In this document: positions 1 through 7,386 of the stretch, one piece after another
How positions within the stretch are numbered: position 1 is the first letter of the stretch
How the letters are laid out: each line of letters opens with the position of its first letter
From: Sphingomonas sp. J315
GTDB lineage: Bacteria > Pseudomonadota > Alphaproteobacteria > Sphingomonadales > Sphingomonadaceae
Assembly (NCBI RefSeq): GCF_024666595.1
Contig: NZ_CP088296.1
Coordinates: 1,426,001-1,490,000 of the forward strand
Direction of reading: 5' to 3'
DNA: 64,000 nucleotides
Translations under genes and position numbers: made by a program
Notes under the pieces: model-generated
Databases searched by the model: none
Seen by the model: the letters and a program-made list of their open reading frames with translations, nothing else
What the model was told of the DNA's origin: nothing

Positions 1-1
1 C

Positions 2-208
2 GCCTACAACCAGGCATTGTCGGAACGCCGAGCCCGGGCCGTCGCCGACTATCTCGTCTCTCGTGGGGTGGAAGCCGCGCGGCTCGAGACGCTCGGCTAT
101 GGTGAAACCCAGCCGATCGCATCGAACGAATCGGTCGAGGGCCGCGCCCAGAACCGCCGCGTCGAGATCAAGATCGTCCCGATTCGGGAAAGCGACATGC
201 GGCGCTAA
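2..208 (+). CDS. OmpA-family C-terminal domain protein (5' end outside window)
   Basis: The reading frame is open from the first bases and ends with TAA; only the last 68 or so residues are visible. They match the second half of an OmpA C-terminal peptidoglycan-binding domain: a helix [13 protein letters not shown], then [18 protein letters not shown], then the typical closing motif [12 protein letters not shown]. Proteins of this family anchor the outer membrane to peptidoglycan non-covalently. The N-terminal part (barrel, lipoprotein or other) is not in the window, so the full architecture is unknown. The gene converges on the small gene at 205-516, sharing the stop region. Confidence 0.85.
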   Translation, partial: AYNQALSERRARAVADYLVSRGVEAARLETLGYGETQPIASNESVEGRAQNRRVEIKIVPIRESDMRR

Positions 209-516
209 CGTCCCTCATCCGGATTCGCGAGCAACCAGGCAGCGCGTACGTAGCGCGTGACCAAGGCCCGGTAGCTCGCGCGTTCGGCGATCGCGGCGGG
301 AGTAGTCCCGGGCAGGGCGCGGATGCGATCGAGCGACCCGGCCTCGGCCTGACGCAGCATCGACCGCTCTGCACCGGCGTCTCCCAAACGCGCGTAGAGC
401 CGGGCCAGATTGAGGTTGAGGAGGCTCGCGGCGGGATAGGCGTCGCGCAACTCCGCGCCGCGCAGAATCGACCGGGCGGACCAGCGCTCGCCGGCATGTG
501 CCAGAGATATCGGCAA
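205..516 (-). CDS. Small hypothetical exported or TPR-like protein, start uncertain
   Basis: About 103 residues from a TTG at 516, the only ATG/GTG/TTG in frame. The first visible residues ([12 protein letters not shown]) read like the end of a signal peptide, and the frame stays open upstream through more hydrophobic codons ([11 protein letters not shown]). The true start may therefore be a CTG at 558, preceded by a G-rich stretch, or may be hidden by an indel in the run of seven C at 558-567. The mature part has Ala/Leu-rich helical segments ([24 protein letters not shown]), similar in feel to a TPR unit. It lies downstream of tadA on the same strand. Function not recognised. Confidence 0.55.
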   Translation of the reverse strand: MPISLAHAGERWSARSILRGAELRDAYPAASLLNLNLARLYARLGDAGAERSMLRQAEAGSLDRIRALPGTTPAAIAERASYRALVTRYVRAAWLLANPDEGR

Positions 517-621
517 CAGCGCAACGATCAGTGAAAGGGCTATCGTTCGACCGGGCAGCCCCCCCGATCTACCCCGATCTGGACAGGAGAAGAAATAGCG
601 TTTTCTGTCAGATAGATCTGA

Positions 622-1071
622 CTAACGCCGCGAGACAAAAAACTCCCGCAGCAACGCCCCCGCCTCTGCCTCGCCGATCCCCGGATACACTTCGGGCCGG
701 TGATGACAGGTCGGCTGGGTAAAGAAGCGCGGGCCATGTTCGACCGCACCGCCCTTGGGATCCGCCGCGCCGTAATAAAGGCGGGCGATGCGGGCATGGG
801 CGATGGCACCGGCACACATCGCGCAAGGCTCCAGCGTCACCCACAGGTCGCAATCCTCGAGCCGGTCGCGGCCTAGCGCCTGTGCCGCTGCGCGAATCGC
901 CAGAATTTCGGCATGGGCGGTCGGGTCGTGCAGCGTGCGCGGCGCATTGGCCGCAACCGCGATCACCCGGTCGCCTCGCATCACCACCGCCCCGACCGGC
1001 ACCTCGCTGGTCTCGGCGGCGGCACGGGCGGCGTCGAGCGCGGTGCGCATCGGTTCGGGCAGCGGGAACAT
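622..1071 (-). CDS. tadA: tRNA-specific adenosine deaminase
   Basis: 149 residues starting MFPLPEP. It carries the cytidine/deoxycytidylate deaminase zinc motif: HAEILAI, with the zinc His and catalytic Glu, and EPCAMC with the two zinc Cys. Length and motifs fit TadA, which converts adenosine 34 to inosine in the anticodon of tRNA-Arg(ACG) in the cytoplasm and is usually essential. A longer start at 1107 is possible but adds a Gly/Arg-rich leader not expected in the family; ATG 1071, or ATG 1050 seven codons on, fits better. The small exported gene follows on the same strand. Confidence 0.9.
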   Translation of the reverse strand: MFPLPEPMRTALDAARAAAETSEVPVGAVVMRGDRVIAVAANAPRTLHDPTAHAEILAIRAAAQALGRDRLEDCDLWVTLEPCAMCAGAIAHARIARLYYGAADPKGGAVEHGPRFFTQPTCHHRPEVYPGIGEAEAGALLREFFVSRR

Positions 1072-1137
1072 CGTGCCGCTATGCCCCAAGCCGCGACGGC
1101 CCGCCACTGCGCGCCGCCGCCATGCGGGCTGCAGAGG

Positions 1138-1419
1138 TTACTTGGTGGCGGCGGCCGGGGTCGGCTGGGCCCTCTCAACCTCGACGGTCGGCACCTGGAT
1201 CGTCTTGTTCTCCATGGTAATGGTCGGCACCTGAATCGTCGTGTTGGTGGTGCCCATGCCGACATCGCCGACATCGGCGGCGACGGTCGGTGCCTTGCCG
1301 CCTTCGAACTTGATCGTCGGAAGCGAACCCGACTGCATGTTGATGCTGAGCATGCCGAGTGACATCAGCACGACGACCACAACGGCCGCGAGGCCCAGAA
1401 TCGCAAGAAGTCCACGCAT
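1138..1419 (-). CDS. Small single-pass membrane protein, unknown function
   Basis: 93 residues starting MRGLLAILGL, with a GGGAG ribosome binding site 10 bases before the ATG. One strong hydrophobic segment (residues about 4-23, LLAILGLAAVVVVVLMSLGML) is followed by a Thr/Val/Pro-rich tail with two related blocks, NTTIQVPTITME and NKTIQVPTVEVE, ending PAAATK. This looks like an N-terminally anchored or exported protein with a short internal repeat. Not assigned to a characterised family. It is divergent from rpmB. Confidence 0.7.
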   Translation of the reverse strand: MRGLLAILGLAAVVVVVLMSLGMLSINMQSGSLPTIKFEGGKAPTVAADVGDVGMGTTNTTIQVPTITMENKTIQVPTVEVERAQPTPAAATK

Positions 1420-1589
1420 CGGCTCGATCTCCCTATTCAGATCGTTTGCGAAATAACGCGTCATTGACCATAGGGGTTGCACGCACGGCGCGAAACAGGG
1501 CGATGCACGGTTGACGAAATCGCGCTGTCCCGTTATCGGGCCGCTCTTTCCCGGCACCGCCGGACAGGCTGAAACCTAGGAACGATCCG

Positions 1590-1880
1590 ATGTCGCGCAT
1601 TTGCGAGCTGACCGGCAAGGGCCGGCAGGTGGGACACAATGTTTCCCACGCCAACAACAAGACCAAGCGCACCTTTCTGCCGAATCTGCAGAATGTGACG
1701 CTGATGTCCGAGTCGCTTGAGCGCTCGATCCGTCTGCGCGTGTCGACCCACGGCCTGCGCTCGGTCGAGCATAATGGCGGCCTCGACAACTGGCTGCTCA
1801 AGACCGGCGACGAGAAGCTGTCGCTGCGTGCGCGCCGCCTGAAGCGCGAGATCGCCAAGAAGGCGACTGCCGCGGCCTGA
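1590..1880 (+). CDS. rpmB: 50S ribosomal protein L28
   Basis: 96 residues, [20 protein letters not shown]..., the expected L28 N-terminus with the basic rRNA-binding core ([13 protein letters not shown]) and the conserved [18 protein letters not shown]. The length agrees with alphaproteobacterial L28, which is longer than the E. coli protein at the C-terminus. Transcribed alone, with a strong hairpin terminator 26 bases after the stop. Confidence 0.97.
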   Translation: MSRICELTGKGRQVGHNVSHANNKTKRTFLPNLQNVTLMSESLERSIRLRVSTHGLRSVEHNGGLDNWLLKTGDEKLSLRARRLKREIAKKATAAA

Positions 1881-1906
1881 TCCCTTCGGGGTTCGCCGTC
1901 AACGAC

Positions 1907-1946
1907 CGGCCCGCTCCCGCTGGGACGCGGGCCGTTCGGCGTTTTT
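1907..1946 (+). terminator. Rho-independent terminator of rpmB
   Basis: Perfect 8-bp arms CGGCCCGC (1907-1914) and GCGGGCCG (1927-1934) with a 12-base loop, followed within 7 bases by a run of five T (1942-1946). Confidence 0.8.
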
Positions 1947-1968
1947 GCGGGCAGCGGCGTCCGTTTCC

Positions 1969-2943
1969 CTACATTTCCAGCCGGAACTTGAGCAGCAGCG
2001 AACGCTGCATCCACCACTGATTGTCGTCCGATGCGATCCACAGGATCGTATCCCGGCCCTCGCGGGTGACGGCCATCGCTTCGAAATTGTCGTGCAGCAC
2101 AGGCGGCTCGAATCGCGCGACCTCGCGCCCGGCAACGATCGCGCCGGGCCGGATCGCGCCGCGCGGGACAATCGTCAGCGTGGCGGTGAACATGGTCGAT
2201 AGCGCAAAGCGGCGATTGAGAATCGCGAGTCGGCCATCAGGCAATTCGACCATGTCCGTCGGTTTGAACCCGCGCGGCGGGCGGTAACTGAACGCGAATC
2301 CACGCTGCGGTGCGAGCACCGGATCGGTGCTGAACATCAGCCCGCGTACCGTTCCCTTCGCGCTCCCCTTCCTGTCCTCAGCCAGCGTGACGAAGCGACC
2401 GTCGCGCAACCGTGCCAAGGACTCTGCCCCACCATTGCTGGGCCATTTCGCCATCGCCGGAGGCGCGACATGCCGTTCCGCCCGCGCGAAGCGCGGGGCA
2501 TAGCGCCAGATCTGGTTCGCGCGTTCGAACCCCACCCAGAGCTGGCCTGTCGCGGGGTCGCGGGTCAGCGATTCGCTGTCGCGTTCCCGCTTGTGCCAGC
2601 CCTTGCCCGGGCCCAGCGGGAGTTCGGCAAAGCGCACTGCACGCGGCGTCCAGTCCTGCCCCATGTCGAATGATATGATGTTGCCGCCGTCGCTCAGCAG
2701 GGTGAACCGATCGCCCTCCACCATCATTGCGGAAAAGCCACCGAACGCCGCCCCCCGCCCCGACAGCGCGACACCGCCCAGAAAGGTCAGGCCGCCCACT
2801 CTGACGCGGTTCGGATCGCCTCGGTCGAGCACTACCCGTTCCGCCCGGATCGCCGCGTCGCGAGGCAACAGCGGCAGGCGCGGTTCCCCCGACCAGTCGG
2901 GCAGGAACAGCAGCAGCAACAGGATCGACAGGAGGATACGCAT
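1969..2943 (-). CDS. Exported esterase-like protein of the phytase family
   Basis: 324 residues from ATG 2943 (MRILLSILLLLLFLPDW), a clear signal peptide. The mature part matches the esterase-like activity of phytase family (beta-propeller): RVGGLTFLGGVALSG, LLSDGGNIISF, RDSESLTRDPATGQLWVGFER, PPVLHDNFEAMAVT and SDDNQWWMQRSLLLKF. Members are periplasmic or secreted and are predicted, from a few cases, to hydrolyse ester bonds; the substrate is unknown. It converges on rpmB. A start 12 codons upstream (2979) would put charged residues before the signal peptide and is less likely. Confidence 0.85.
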   Translation of the reverse strand: MRILLSILLLLLFLPDWSGEPRLPLLPRDAAIRAERVVLDRGDPNRVRVGGLTFLGGVALSGRGAAFGGFSAMMVEGDRFTLLSDGGNIISFDMGQDWTPRAVRFAELPLGPGKGWHKRERDSESLTRDPATGQLWVGFERANQIWRYAPRFARAERHVAPPAMAKWPSNGGAESLARLRDGRFVTLAEDRKGSAKGTVRGLMFSTDPVLAPQRGFAFSYRPPRGFKPTDMVELPDGRLAILNRRFALSTMFTATLTIVPRGAIRPGAIVAGREVARFEPPVLHDNFEAMAVTREGRDTILWIASDDNQWWMQRSLLLKFRLEM

Positions 2944-2981
2944 CGCAGCCTCTTCATAGCGGCCGCAATCACGCCGCAAAG

Positions 2982-3009
2982 CTGAACCTCAGATAACAGC
3001 GTCGTTCAG
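2982..3009. repeat. 28-bp CTGAACC...TTCAG element, copy 1
   Basis: Begins CTGAACC and ends TTCAG (outer inverted repeat CTGAA/TTCAG). It agrees with copy 2 at 23 of 28 positions, including CAGATAAC in the middle. A further TTCAG lies exactly 21 bp (two helical turns) downstream, which suggests a regulator binding site; the regulator is unknown. Confidence 0.5.
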
Positions 3010-3255
3010 CGTGCGTTGGCCCCCGTTCAGCTAAACGACAGCCAAGCTGTTCCGCGGCTTATTTCGCGGACCTGCCCGATATGCCGGTGCGATCCGAACG
3101 CCCTGCCCGACTTCCCGTGTTGCGTACCGGGACCAGGGCACTCCCCCTTGGGCGCTCCGGGCGCACCGGCACCCCCATTGGCGTCATTCCAGTTGGGCGC
3201 CGACCCGCGCGCCGCTTCAGCGAAGCTGGAACAACGCTACGACGTCGCAACGATC

Positions 3256-3283
3256 CTGAACCGCAGATAACCGCAGCATTCAG
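3256..3283. repeat. 28-bp CTGAACC...TTCAG element, copy 2
   Basis: Same 28-bp layout as copy 1, with CTGAACC at the left, CAGATAAC in the middle and TTCAG at the right. It lies 66 bp before the start codon of the glycine-zipper gene, a position suited to an operator or activator site for that gene. Confidence 0.5.
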
Positions 3284-3311
3284 GGAGCACTCAATGCGAT
3301 TGTGCGAGATC

Positions 3312-3341
3312 CCTTGTTCAACGAATTGCACGAACAAGGAG
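3312..3341 (+). promoter_or_regulatory. Hairpin enclosing the Shine-Dalgarno sequence of the glycine-zipper gene
   Basis: Perfect 8-bp arms CCTTGTTC (3312-3319) and GAACAAGG (3332-3339) with a 12-base loop. The right arm contains most of the ribosome binding site AAGGAG (3336-3341), which stands 7 bases before the ATG at 3349. In mRNA the fold would mask the binding site, so translation could respond to temperature, a ligand or a bound protein. The fold is seen; the regulation is inference. Confidence 0.5.
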
Positions 3342-3348
3342 ACACGAC

Positions 3349-3711
3349 ATGTTCAAGAAGCTTTCCCTGGTCGGCGCCGCGCTGGCGATGACCGGAACCG
3401 CTCTGGTCCCAGCGACCCAGGCTTCGGCACAGAGCCGCTACGAGTATCGCGACGGTCGCAGCTATCAGCGCGACGGCTATCGTGAATATCGCCGGGGCGA
3501 CCGCCGCTACCAGTCGCGCTCGCGCGCGGCCGAAAAGTGCCGCGACGGTGACGGCGGCACGATCGTCGGCGCGATCGCTGGCGGCCTGGCCGGTAACGCA
3601 ATCGCCGGTCGTGGCGATCGCACACTCGGCACGATTTTGGGCGGTGTCGTCGGCGCGCTCGCCGGACGCGAGATCGACCGGTCGGACCGTCCGGGCTATT
3701 GCCGCCGCTAA
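3349..3711 (+). CDS. Glycine-zipper 2TM-domain surface protein
   Basis: 120 residues. A signal peptide (MFKKLSLVGAALAMTGTALVPATQASA) is followed by a Tyr/Arg/Asp-rich segment (YEYRDGRSYQRDGYREYRR) and a glycine-zipper pair: GGTIVGAIAGGLAGNAIAG and LGTILGGVVGALAGREIDR. This is the 17-kDa-antigen type layout found in outer-membrane-associated small proteins. There is no lipobox Cys at the signal cleavage site; the two Cys (CRDGDGG and the terminal CRR) could form a disulfide. It sits alone between its own regulatory region and a strong terminator. Confidence 0.85.
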   Translation: MFKKLSLVGAALAMTGTALVPATQASAQSRYEYRDGRSYQRDGYREYRRGDRRYQSRSRAAEKCRDGDGGTIVGAIAGGLAGNAIAGRGDRTLGTILGGVVGALAGREIDRSDRPGYCRR

Positions 3712-3735
3712 GCCGATCGCATGATCGCGTGAATT

Positions 3736-3767
3736 GGGCCGGTTTCCTGCGGGAAGCCGGCCCTTTT
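3736..3767 (+). terminator. Rho-independent terminator
   Basis: Stem GGGCCGGTTTCC (3736-3747) pairs with GGAAGCCGGCCC (3752-3763), 12 bp with one G-U, loop TGCG, then TTTT. It ends the glycine-zipper transcript. Confidence 0.85.
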
Positions 3768-3804
3768 CGTGTGAACAACTTGGCCAACCGCGCGTTGAAC
3801 GGGC

Positions 3805-4500
3805 ATGCTGAAACCTTGCAATGATTCCGCGCATCCGCTGGCGGACCGTTTTCGCGCCTTCGTCAAATCCACCGAATTTCCCTGTGTCGGCGCGAAGTCG
3901 GCGCTGAGCCGCGACCGCATGCGATTTGTCGTCGGGAAGGATATCGGTTCGGCCTGGGACGACCTGCGCATCCTACCGAGTCTGCACGACCTGGCCGCGA
4001 ACTATCGCGCCGAGCCCGAGCTGTTTCAGTCGCTCGTCGTGCTGTTCGAACAGGACCGCGCGCTCGACGAACCTGCGTTCGAAGCGGATCTGTGGGCGCG
4101 ACTGCAATCGCTGACCGACAAGGACGAATGGCTGGGGCAGGAAGCCGACCCGCGCGTCAGCCATGACCCAGACGACCCGCATTTCTCGCTGAGTTTTGGC
4201 GGTGAGGCATTCTTCGTTGTCGGCCTCCACCCGCATGCCAGCCGCCCGGCGCGGCGGTTCGAGCGGCCTGCTCTGGTGTTCAACCTGCACGACCAGTTCG
4301 AACAGCTGCGCGCGCAGGGGCGCTATGAGAAATTGCGCGATTCGATCGTCGCGCGGGATGTGGCGCTGGCCGGTGCTCCCAATCCGATGCTCGCGCTCCA
4401 CGGCACGGTGTCGGAGGCGCGGCAGTATAGTGGGCGGATGGTCGATCCCGAATGGCGCTGCCCCTTCCGCGGGCGGGAGGGAGCACAGGATGCCGCATAG
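3805..4500 (+). CDS. YqcI/YcgG (GntA-like) family protein
   Basis: 231 residues. The sequence follows the YqcI/YcgG family: an N-terminal FVKSTEFPCVGAKSALSRDRM, a middle HDPDDPHFSLSFGGEAFFVVGLHPHASRPARRF and a C-terminal YSGRMVDPEWRCPF. The family is known chiefly through GntA, the heme-dependent N-hydroxylase of guanitoxin biosynthesis; most members have no tested role. The conserved Cys (FPCVGAKSA) and the His-rich HPHASR are candidate heme or substrate residues. The stop overlaps the start of the DUF1989 gene by 11 bases, so the two are translationally coupled and probably act in one pathway. Substrate unknown; guanidino or amino N-oxidation is only a guess. Confidence 0.8.
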   Translation: MLKPCNDSAHPLADRFRAFVKSTEFPCVGAKSALSRDRMRFVVGKDIGSAWDDLRILPSLHDLAANYRAEPELFQSLVVLFEQDRALDEPAFEADLWARLQSLTDKDEWLGQEADPRVSHDPDDPHFSLSFGGEAFFVVGLHPHASRPARRFERPALVFNLHDQFEQLRAQGRYEKLRDSIVARDVALAGAPNPMLALHGTVSEARQYSGRMVDPEWRCPFRGREGAQDAA

Positions 4501-5080
4501 GATCGAGCCGCGCTCGGGCGTCGCGTTCGAGTTGCCCCGCGGCGCGTTGCTGACCGTGACTGACCCGACGGGCGAACAGGTGGCCGATCTGCTGGCCTAC
4601 AAAAAGGACGATGTCCGTGAGGTGATCTCGTCGGGGCGCACGCTGGATTATGCTAGCCGTATCTATCTGACGAGGGGCGATAAACTCTATTCGAACCGCA
4701 GCAATGTGCTGCTCGAAATCGTCGCGGACGATGTCGGGCGGCACGATTTCCTGCTGACCCCGTGTTCAAAGGACACGTTCCGGATCATCTATGGCGACAC
4801 CGATCCGCATCGCGGCTGCTTTGGCAACCTCGCCGCCGCGCTCGCGCCCTATGGGGTCGCAGAGGACATGATCCCGACCGCGTTCAACTGTTTCATGAAC
4901 GTGCCGGTCGACGGACAAACGGGCGAGTTGCGCGTCGACCCGCCGCTGAGCAAGGCGGGGGACCGGATCGTGTTTCGCGCGATGGAGGATCTGGTGATCG
5001 GCCTGACCGCCTGTTCGGCACTGCAGTCGAACAACGGGTCGTTCAAGCCGATCGACTGGGAAATAACGCCGCCGGAGTAA
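4490..5080 (+). CDS. DUF1989 (urea carboxylase-associated type) protein
   Basis: 196 residues from ATG 4490, inside the 3' end of the upstream gene, with a GGGAGGGAG ribosome binding site. Family features are FELPRGALLTVTDPTGEQVADLLAY, the cysteine-bearing DFLLTPCSKDTFR, HRGCFGNLAAALAPYG, PTAFNCFMNV and the closing VIGLTACSA. DUF1989 proteins form subunits of carboxyguanidine deiminase (CgdAB) in guanidine-degrading bacteria and also sit beside urea carboxylases. Neither guanidine carboxylase nor allophanate hydrolase is present here, so this copy works in another context, coupled to the GntA-like protein. The start is not the upstream ATG at 4196 because that frame reads through the previous gene out of phase. 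Confidence 0.85.
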   Translation: MPHRIEPRSGVAFELPRGALLTVTDPTGEQVADLLAYKKDDVREVISSGRTLDYASRIYLTRGDKLYSNRSNVLLEIVADDVGRHDFLLTPCSKDTFRIIYGDTDPHRGCFGNLAAALAPYGVAEDMIPTAFNCFMNVPVDGQTGELRVDPPLSKAGDRIVFRAMEDLVIGLTACSALQSNNGSFKPIDWEITPPE

Positions 5081-5090
5081 TCCGGCGGCG
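5067..5090. terminator. Hairpin spanning the DUF1989 stop codon (convergent terminator)
   Basis: Perfect 10-bp arms CGCCGCCGGA (5067-5076) and TCCGGCGGCG (5081-5090); the 4-base loop contains the TAA stop codon. There is no T-run. It lies between the converging DUF1989 and M3 peptidase genes and may end transcription from both sides. Confidence 0.5.
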
Positions 5091-5098
5091 CTGTCCGC

Positions 5099-7258
5099 TC
5101 AATTTCCGGTCGGGAAACCGCGGCGCTTGAACAGCGCGTTGACGTCCGTGTCGCGGCCTCGGAACGCCTTGTACGCTTCCTTGCGGTCGGTTTCGTTGCC
5201 TGTTTCCAACAGGATCGTGCGGAATTTGTCCGCCACGCCCTTGTCCCAGACATTGCCGCTTTCCTCGAACGCGGCCCAGGTGTCGGCGTCCATCGTCTCC
5301 GACCAGAGGTAGCTATAATAGCCAGCCGAATAGGCGTCGGAGGAGAAGAGGTGGTTGAACTGCGGCAGGCGGTGCCGCATCACGATTTCCTTCGGCATGC
5401 CCAGAGAAGCGAGCGTGTCGCGTTCGAACGCGTCAGGATCGGTCACCGGGGTGTCGCGATTGTGGAGTTGCATGTCCACGATTGCCGATGAGAGATACTC
5501 GACCGTGTCGAACCCCTGGTTGAAGGTCGACGCCTTCTCGATCTTCTCCACCAATGCCGCCGGGATCACTTCGCCCGTCTTGTAATGCTTGGCGAAGCGG
5601 TTGAGCACGTCGGGGGTCAGCAGCCAGTTTTCGTTCACCTGGCTGGGATATTCCACGAAGTCGCGCGGCGTGCCGGCAAGGCCCGGATAATAGACGTTGC
5701 CGAGCAGGCTGTGCAGCCCGTGACCGAATTCGTGGAACAAAGTCGCGGCGTCGTCGAGGCTGATCAACGTCGGCTCGCCCGCCGCGCCCTTGGTGAAGTT
5801 GTTGTTGTTCGACGCCAGCACGATATTGTCGCCGCGCAGCCCCGAACGGCTGCGATAGCTGGTCGCCCATGCGCCCGACCGCTTGCCCGCGCGCGCGAAA
5901 TTGTCGAGGTAGAAGACGCCGATCGTCTTGCCGAGGCGCTTGACCTCGAACGTCCGCACATCGGCCTGGAACACCGGAATCGTGCCGGTATTTTCCTTGA
6001 ATTCAAGGTCGTAAAGGCGACCGGCAGCATAGAACATGGCGTTGACCATGTTGTTGAGCTCGAGATACGGCTTCACCTCGCTCTCATCGAGGTCGTATTT
6101 CGCCTTGCGAACCTTCTCGGCATAGAAGCGATAGTCCCAGCCTTCGATCTTGATCTTCGGCCCCTTGCCCGCCGCCGCTTCGGCATCGGCAAGCGCCTGC
6201 ATGTCGGCGACTTCCTGGCGGACGCGCGCGACCGCAGCCGGCCAGACCGACATCATCAGCTTCGTCGCATTCTCCGGCGTTTCGGCCATCGTGTCGTCCA
6301 TGCGGTAATGGGCATGGGTCTTGAAGCCGAGGATCTTGGCGCGCTCCTGACGCAGCTTCAGGATGTTGGCGATGATCGCGTTGGTGTCGTTCGCACCGCC
6401 ATTGTCGCCGCGGTTGATATAGGCGTTGTAGACCTTTTCGCGCAGCGCGCGGTTGGTGGCGTACATCAGGAAGGGTTGCATCGACGAACGGGTGTTCTTG
6501 ACCGCCCACTTCCCCGCCTGCCCGCGCGACTTGGCCTCTTCGGCAAGGCTCGCCTTGAAGCTGTCGGGCAGGCCGGCGAGGTCCGCCTCGCTGTCGATGA
6601 GGATCGCGGTTTCCTCATCCGCCAGCACGCGGCGGCTGAATTCGGTATAGGCGACCGACAGCTCACCGTTGATCCGCTTGATCTCCGCCTTCTGCGCCTC
6701 GTTGAGCAACGCCCCGGAAGTCACGTAATCGCGATAGGTGCGTTCAAGCAGGCGCATCTGCTGGGCATTGAGGCCGAGCGTCTGGCGCTTGTCGTACAGC
6801 GTCTTCACCCGCTGGAACATCTTGGGGTCGAGGCTGAGTTCGGTTGAGAAGGCCGACAGCTTCGGGCTCCACTCGCGCGCGATCTTCTGCACCTCGGGAG
6901 TGGCGAGGTTGCTGGTATAGACACCCCAGACAGGGAAGATGCGCGACAGGGCGGTGGTTGCCTTGGCCGGCGCCTCGATCGTGTTGGCAAAGGTCGGCGC
7001 CTCGGGATTGTCGCGGACCTTGGCGAAGGCGGCACGTGCCTCGGCCATGCCCTTCTCGAAAGCTGCCGGGAACATCGCCGGGGTCACCTTGTCCCACTGG
7101 GGAACGCCGTCGAACGGACCGGGCCATTTGTCGGTCATGGGTGCCGCATCGGGGGCGGCTGCGGTCGGTTGGGCGGGGGCCGCAGTCTGTGCGGCGGCGG
7201 GCAGGATCGACAGGATCGAGGCGGTGGCGAGCAGGATCGCGCCGGAAACGGGCTTCAT
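5099..7258 (-). CDS. dcp: Exported M3-family metallopeptidase (peptidyl-dipeptidase Dcp type)
   Basis: 719 residues from ATG 7258 (MKPVSGAILLATASILSILPAAAQ), a typical signal peptide, so the enzyme acts in the periplasm. The zinc-binding signature HEFGHGLHSLLG lies near residue 508, with the M3 core around it (YLDNFARAGKRSGAW, FVEYPSQVNENWL, AYSAGYYSYLWSE). M3 enzymes of this size remove C-terminal dipeptides from oligopeptides. A start at 7345 would add 29 residues before the signal peptide and is rejected. It is divergent from imuA, 128 bases away. Confidence 0.92.
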   Translation of the reverse strand: MKPVSGAILLATASILSILPAAAQTAAPAQPTAAAPDAAPMTDKWPGPFDGVPQWDKVTPAMFPAAFEKGMAEARAAFAKVRDNPEAPTFANTIEAPAKATTALSRIFPVWGVYTSNLATPEVQKIAREWSPKLSAFSTELSLDPKMFQRVKTLYDKRQTLGLNAQQMRLLERTYRDYVTSGALLNEAQKAEIKRINGELSVAYTEFSRRVLADEETAILIDSEADLAGLPDSFKASLAEEAKSRGQAGKWAVKNTRSSMQPFLMYATNRALREKVYNAYINRGDNGGANDTNAIIANILKLRQERAKILGFKTHAHYRMDDTMAETPENATKLMMSVWPAAVARVRQEVADMQALADAEAAAGKGPKIKIEGWDYRFYAEKVRKAKYDLDESEVKPYLELNNMVNAMFYAAGRLYDLEFKENTGTIPVFQADVRTFEVKRLGKTIGVFYLDNFARAGKRSGAWATSYRSRSGLRGDNIVLASNNNNFTKGAAGEPTLISLDDAATLFHEFGHGLHSLLGNVYYPGLAGTPRDFVEYPSQVNENWLLTPDVLNRFAKHYKTGEVIPAALVEKIEKASTFNQGFDTVEYLSSAIVDMQLHNRDTPVTDPDAFERDTLASLGMPKEIVMRHRLPQFNHLFSSDAYSAGYYSYLWSETMDADTWAAFEESGNVWDKGVADKFRTILLETGNETDRKEAYKAFRGRDTDVNALFKRRGFPTGN

Positions 7259-7339
7259 GAACTTCCCCTGGGAGGTGGTGTGATAGGCGGATGATACGGG
7301 GCGATCCCCGCTTGGCAAGCTTGACTCGACGAACGGTAA

Positions 7340-7354
7340 GAACAAAATAGGAAC
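7340..7354 (+). promoter_or_regulatory. LexA (SOS) box of the imuA-imuB-dnaE2 operon
   Basis: GAAC-AAAATAG-GAAC, which is GTTC-N7-GTTC on the other strand and an exact match to the alphaproteobacterial LexA operator. It lies 32 bases before the imuA start. A TTGACT at 7321-7326 with a 17-base spacer would place the -10 (AAAATA, 7344-7349) inside the box, so LexA would block RNA polymerase directly. Confidence 0.85.
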
Positions 7355-7386
7355 ATATTTCCCGAGTCGGAGTCTGTTGTCGGATC

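Larger units (their letters stand above)
2944..3348. other. 405-bp intergenic region between divergent genes
   Basis: No convincing gene. It holds two copies of a 28-bp CTGAACC...TTCAG repeat, at 2982-3009 and 3256-3283, an extra TTCAG at 3026-3030, and a hairpin over the ribosome binding site of the next gene (3312-3341). An 84-codon open frame at 3016-3270 lacks a ribosome binding site and recognisable composition and is not called. Confidence 0.7.

Noticed and set aside
607..622. Inverted repeat GTCAGAT-AG-ATCTGAC at the tadA stop as a terminator
   Set aside because: The loop is only 2 bases and there is no T-run; probably chance.
3016..3270. 84-codon open frame in the intergenic region before the glycine-zipper gene
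   Set aside because: No ribosome binding site, Pro/Ala-rich random composition, and it overlaps repeated regulatory elements.
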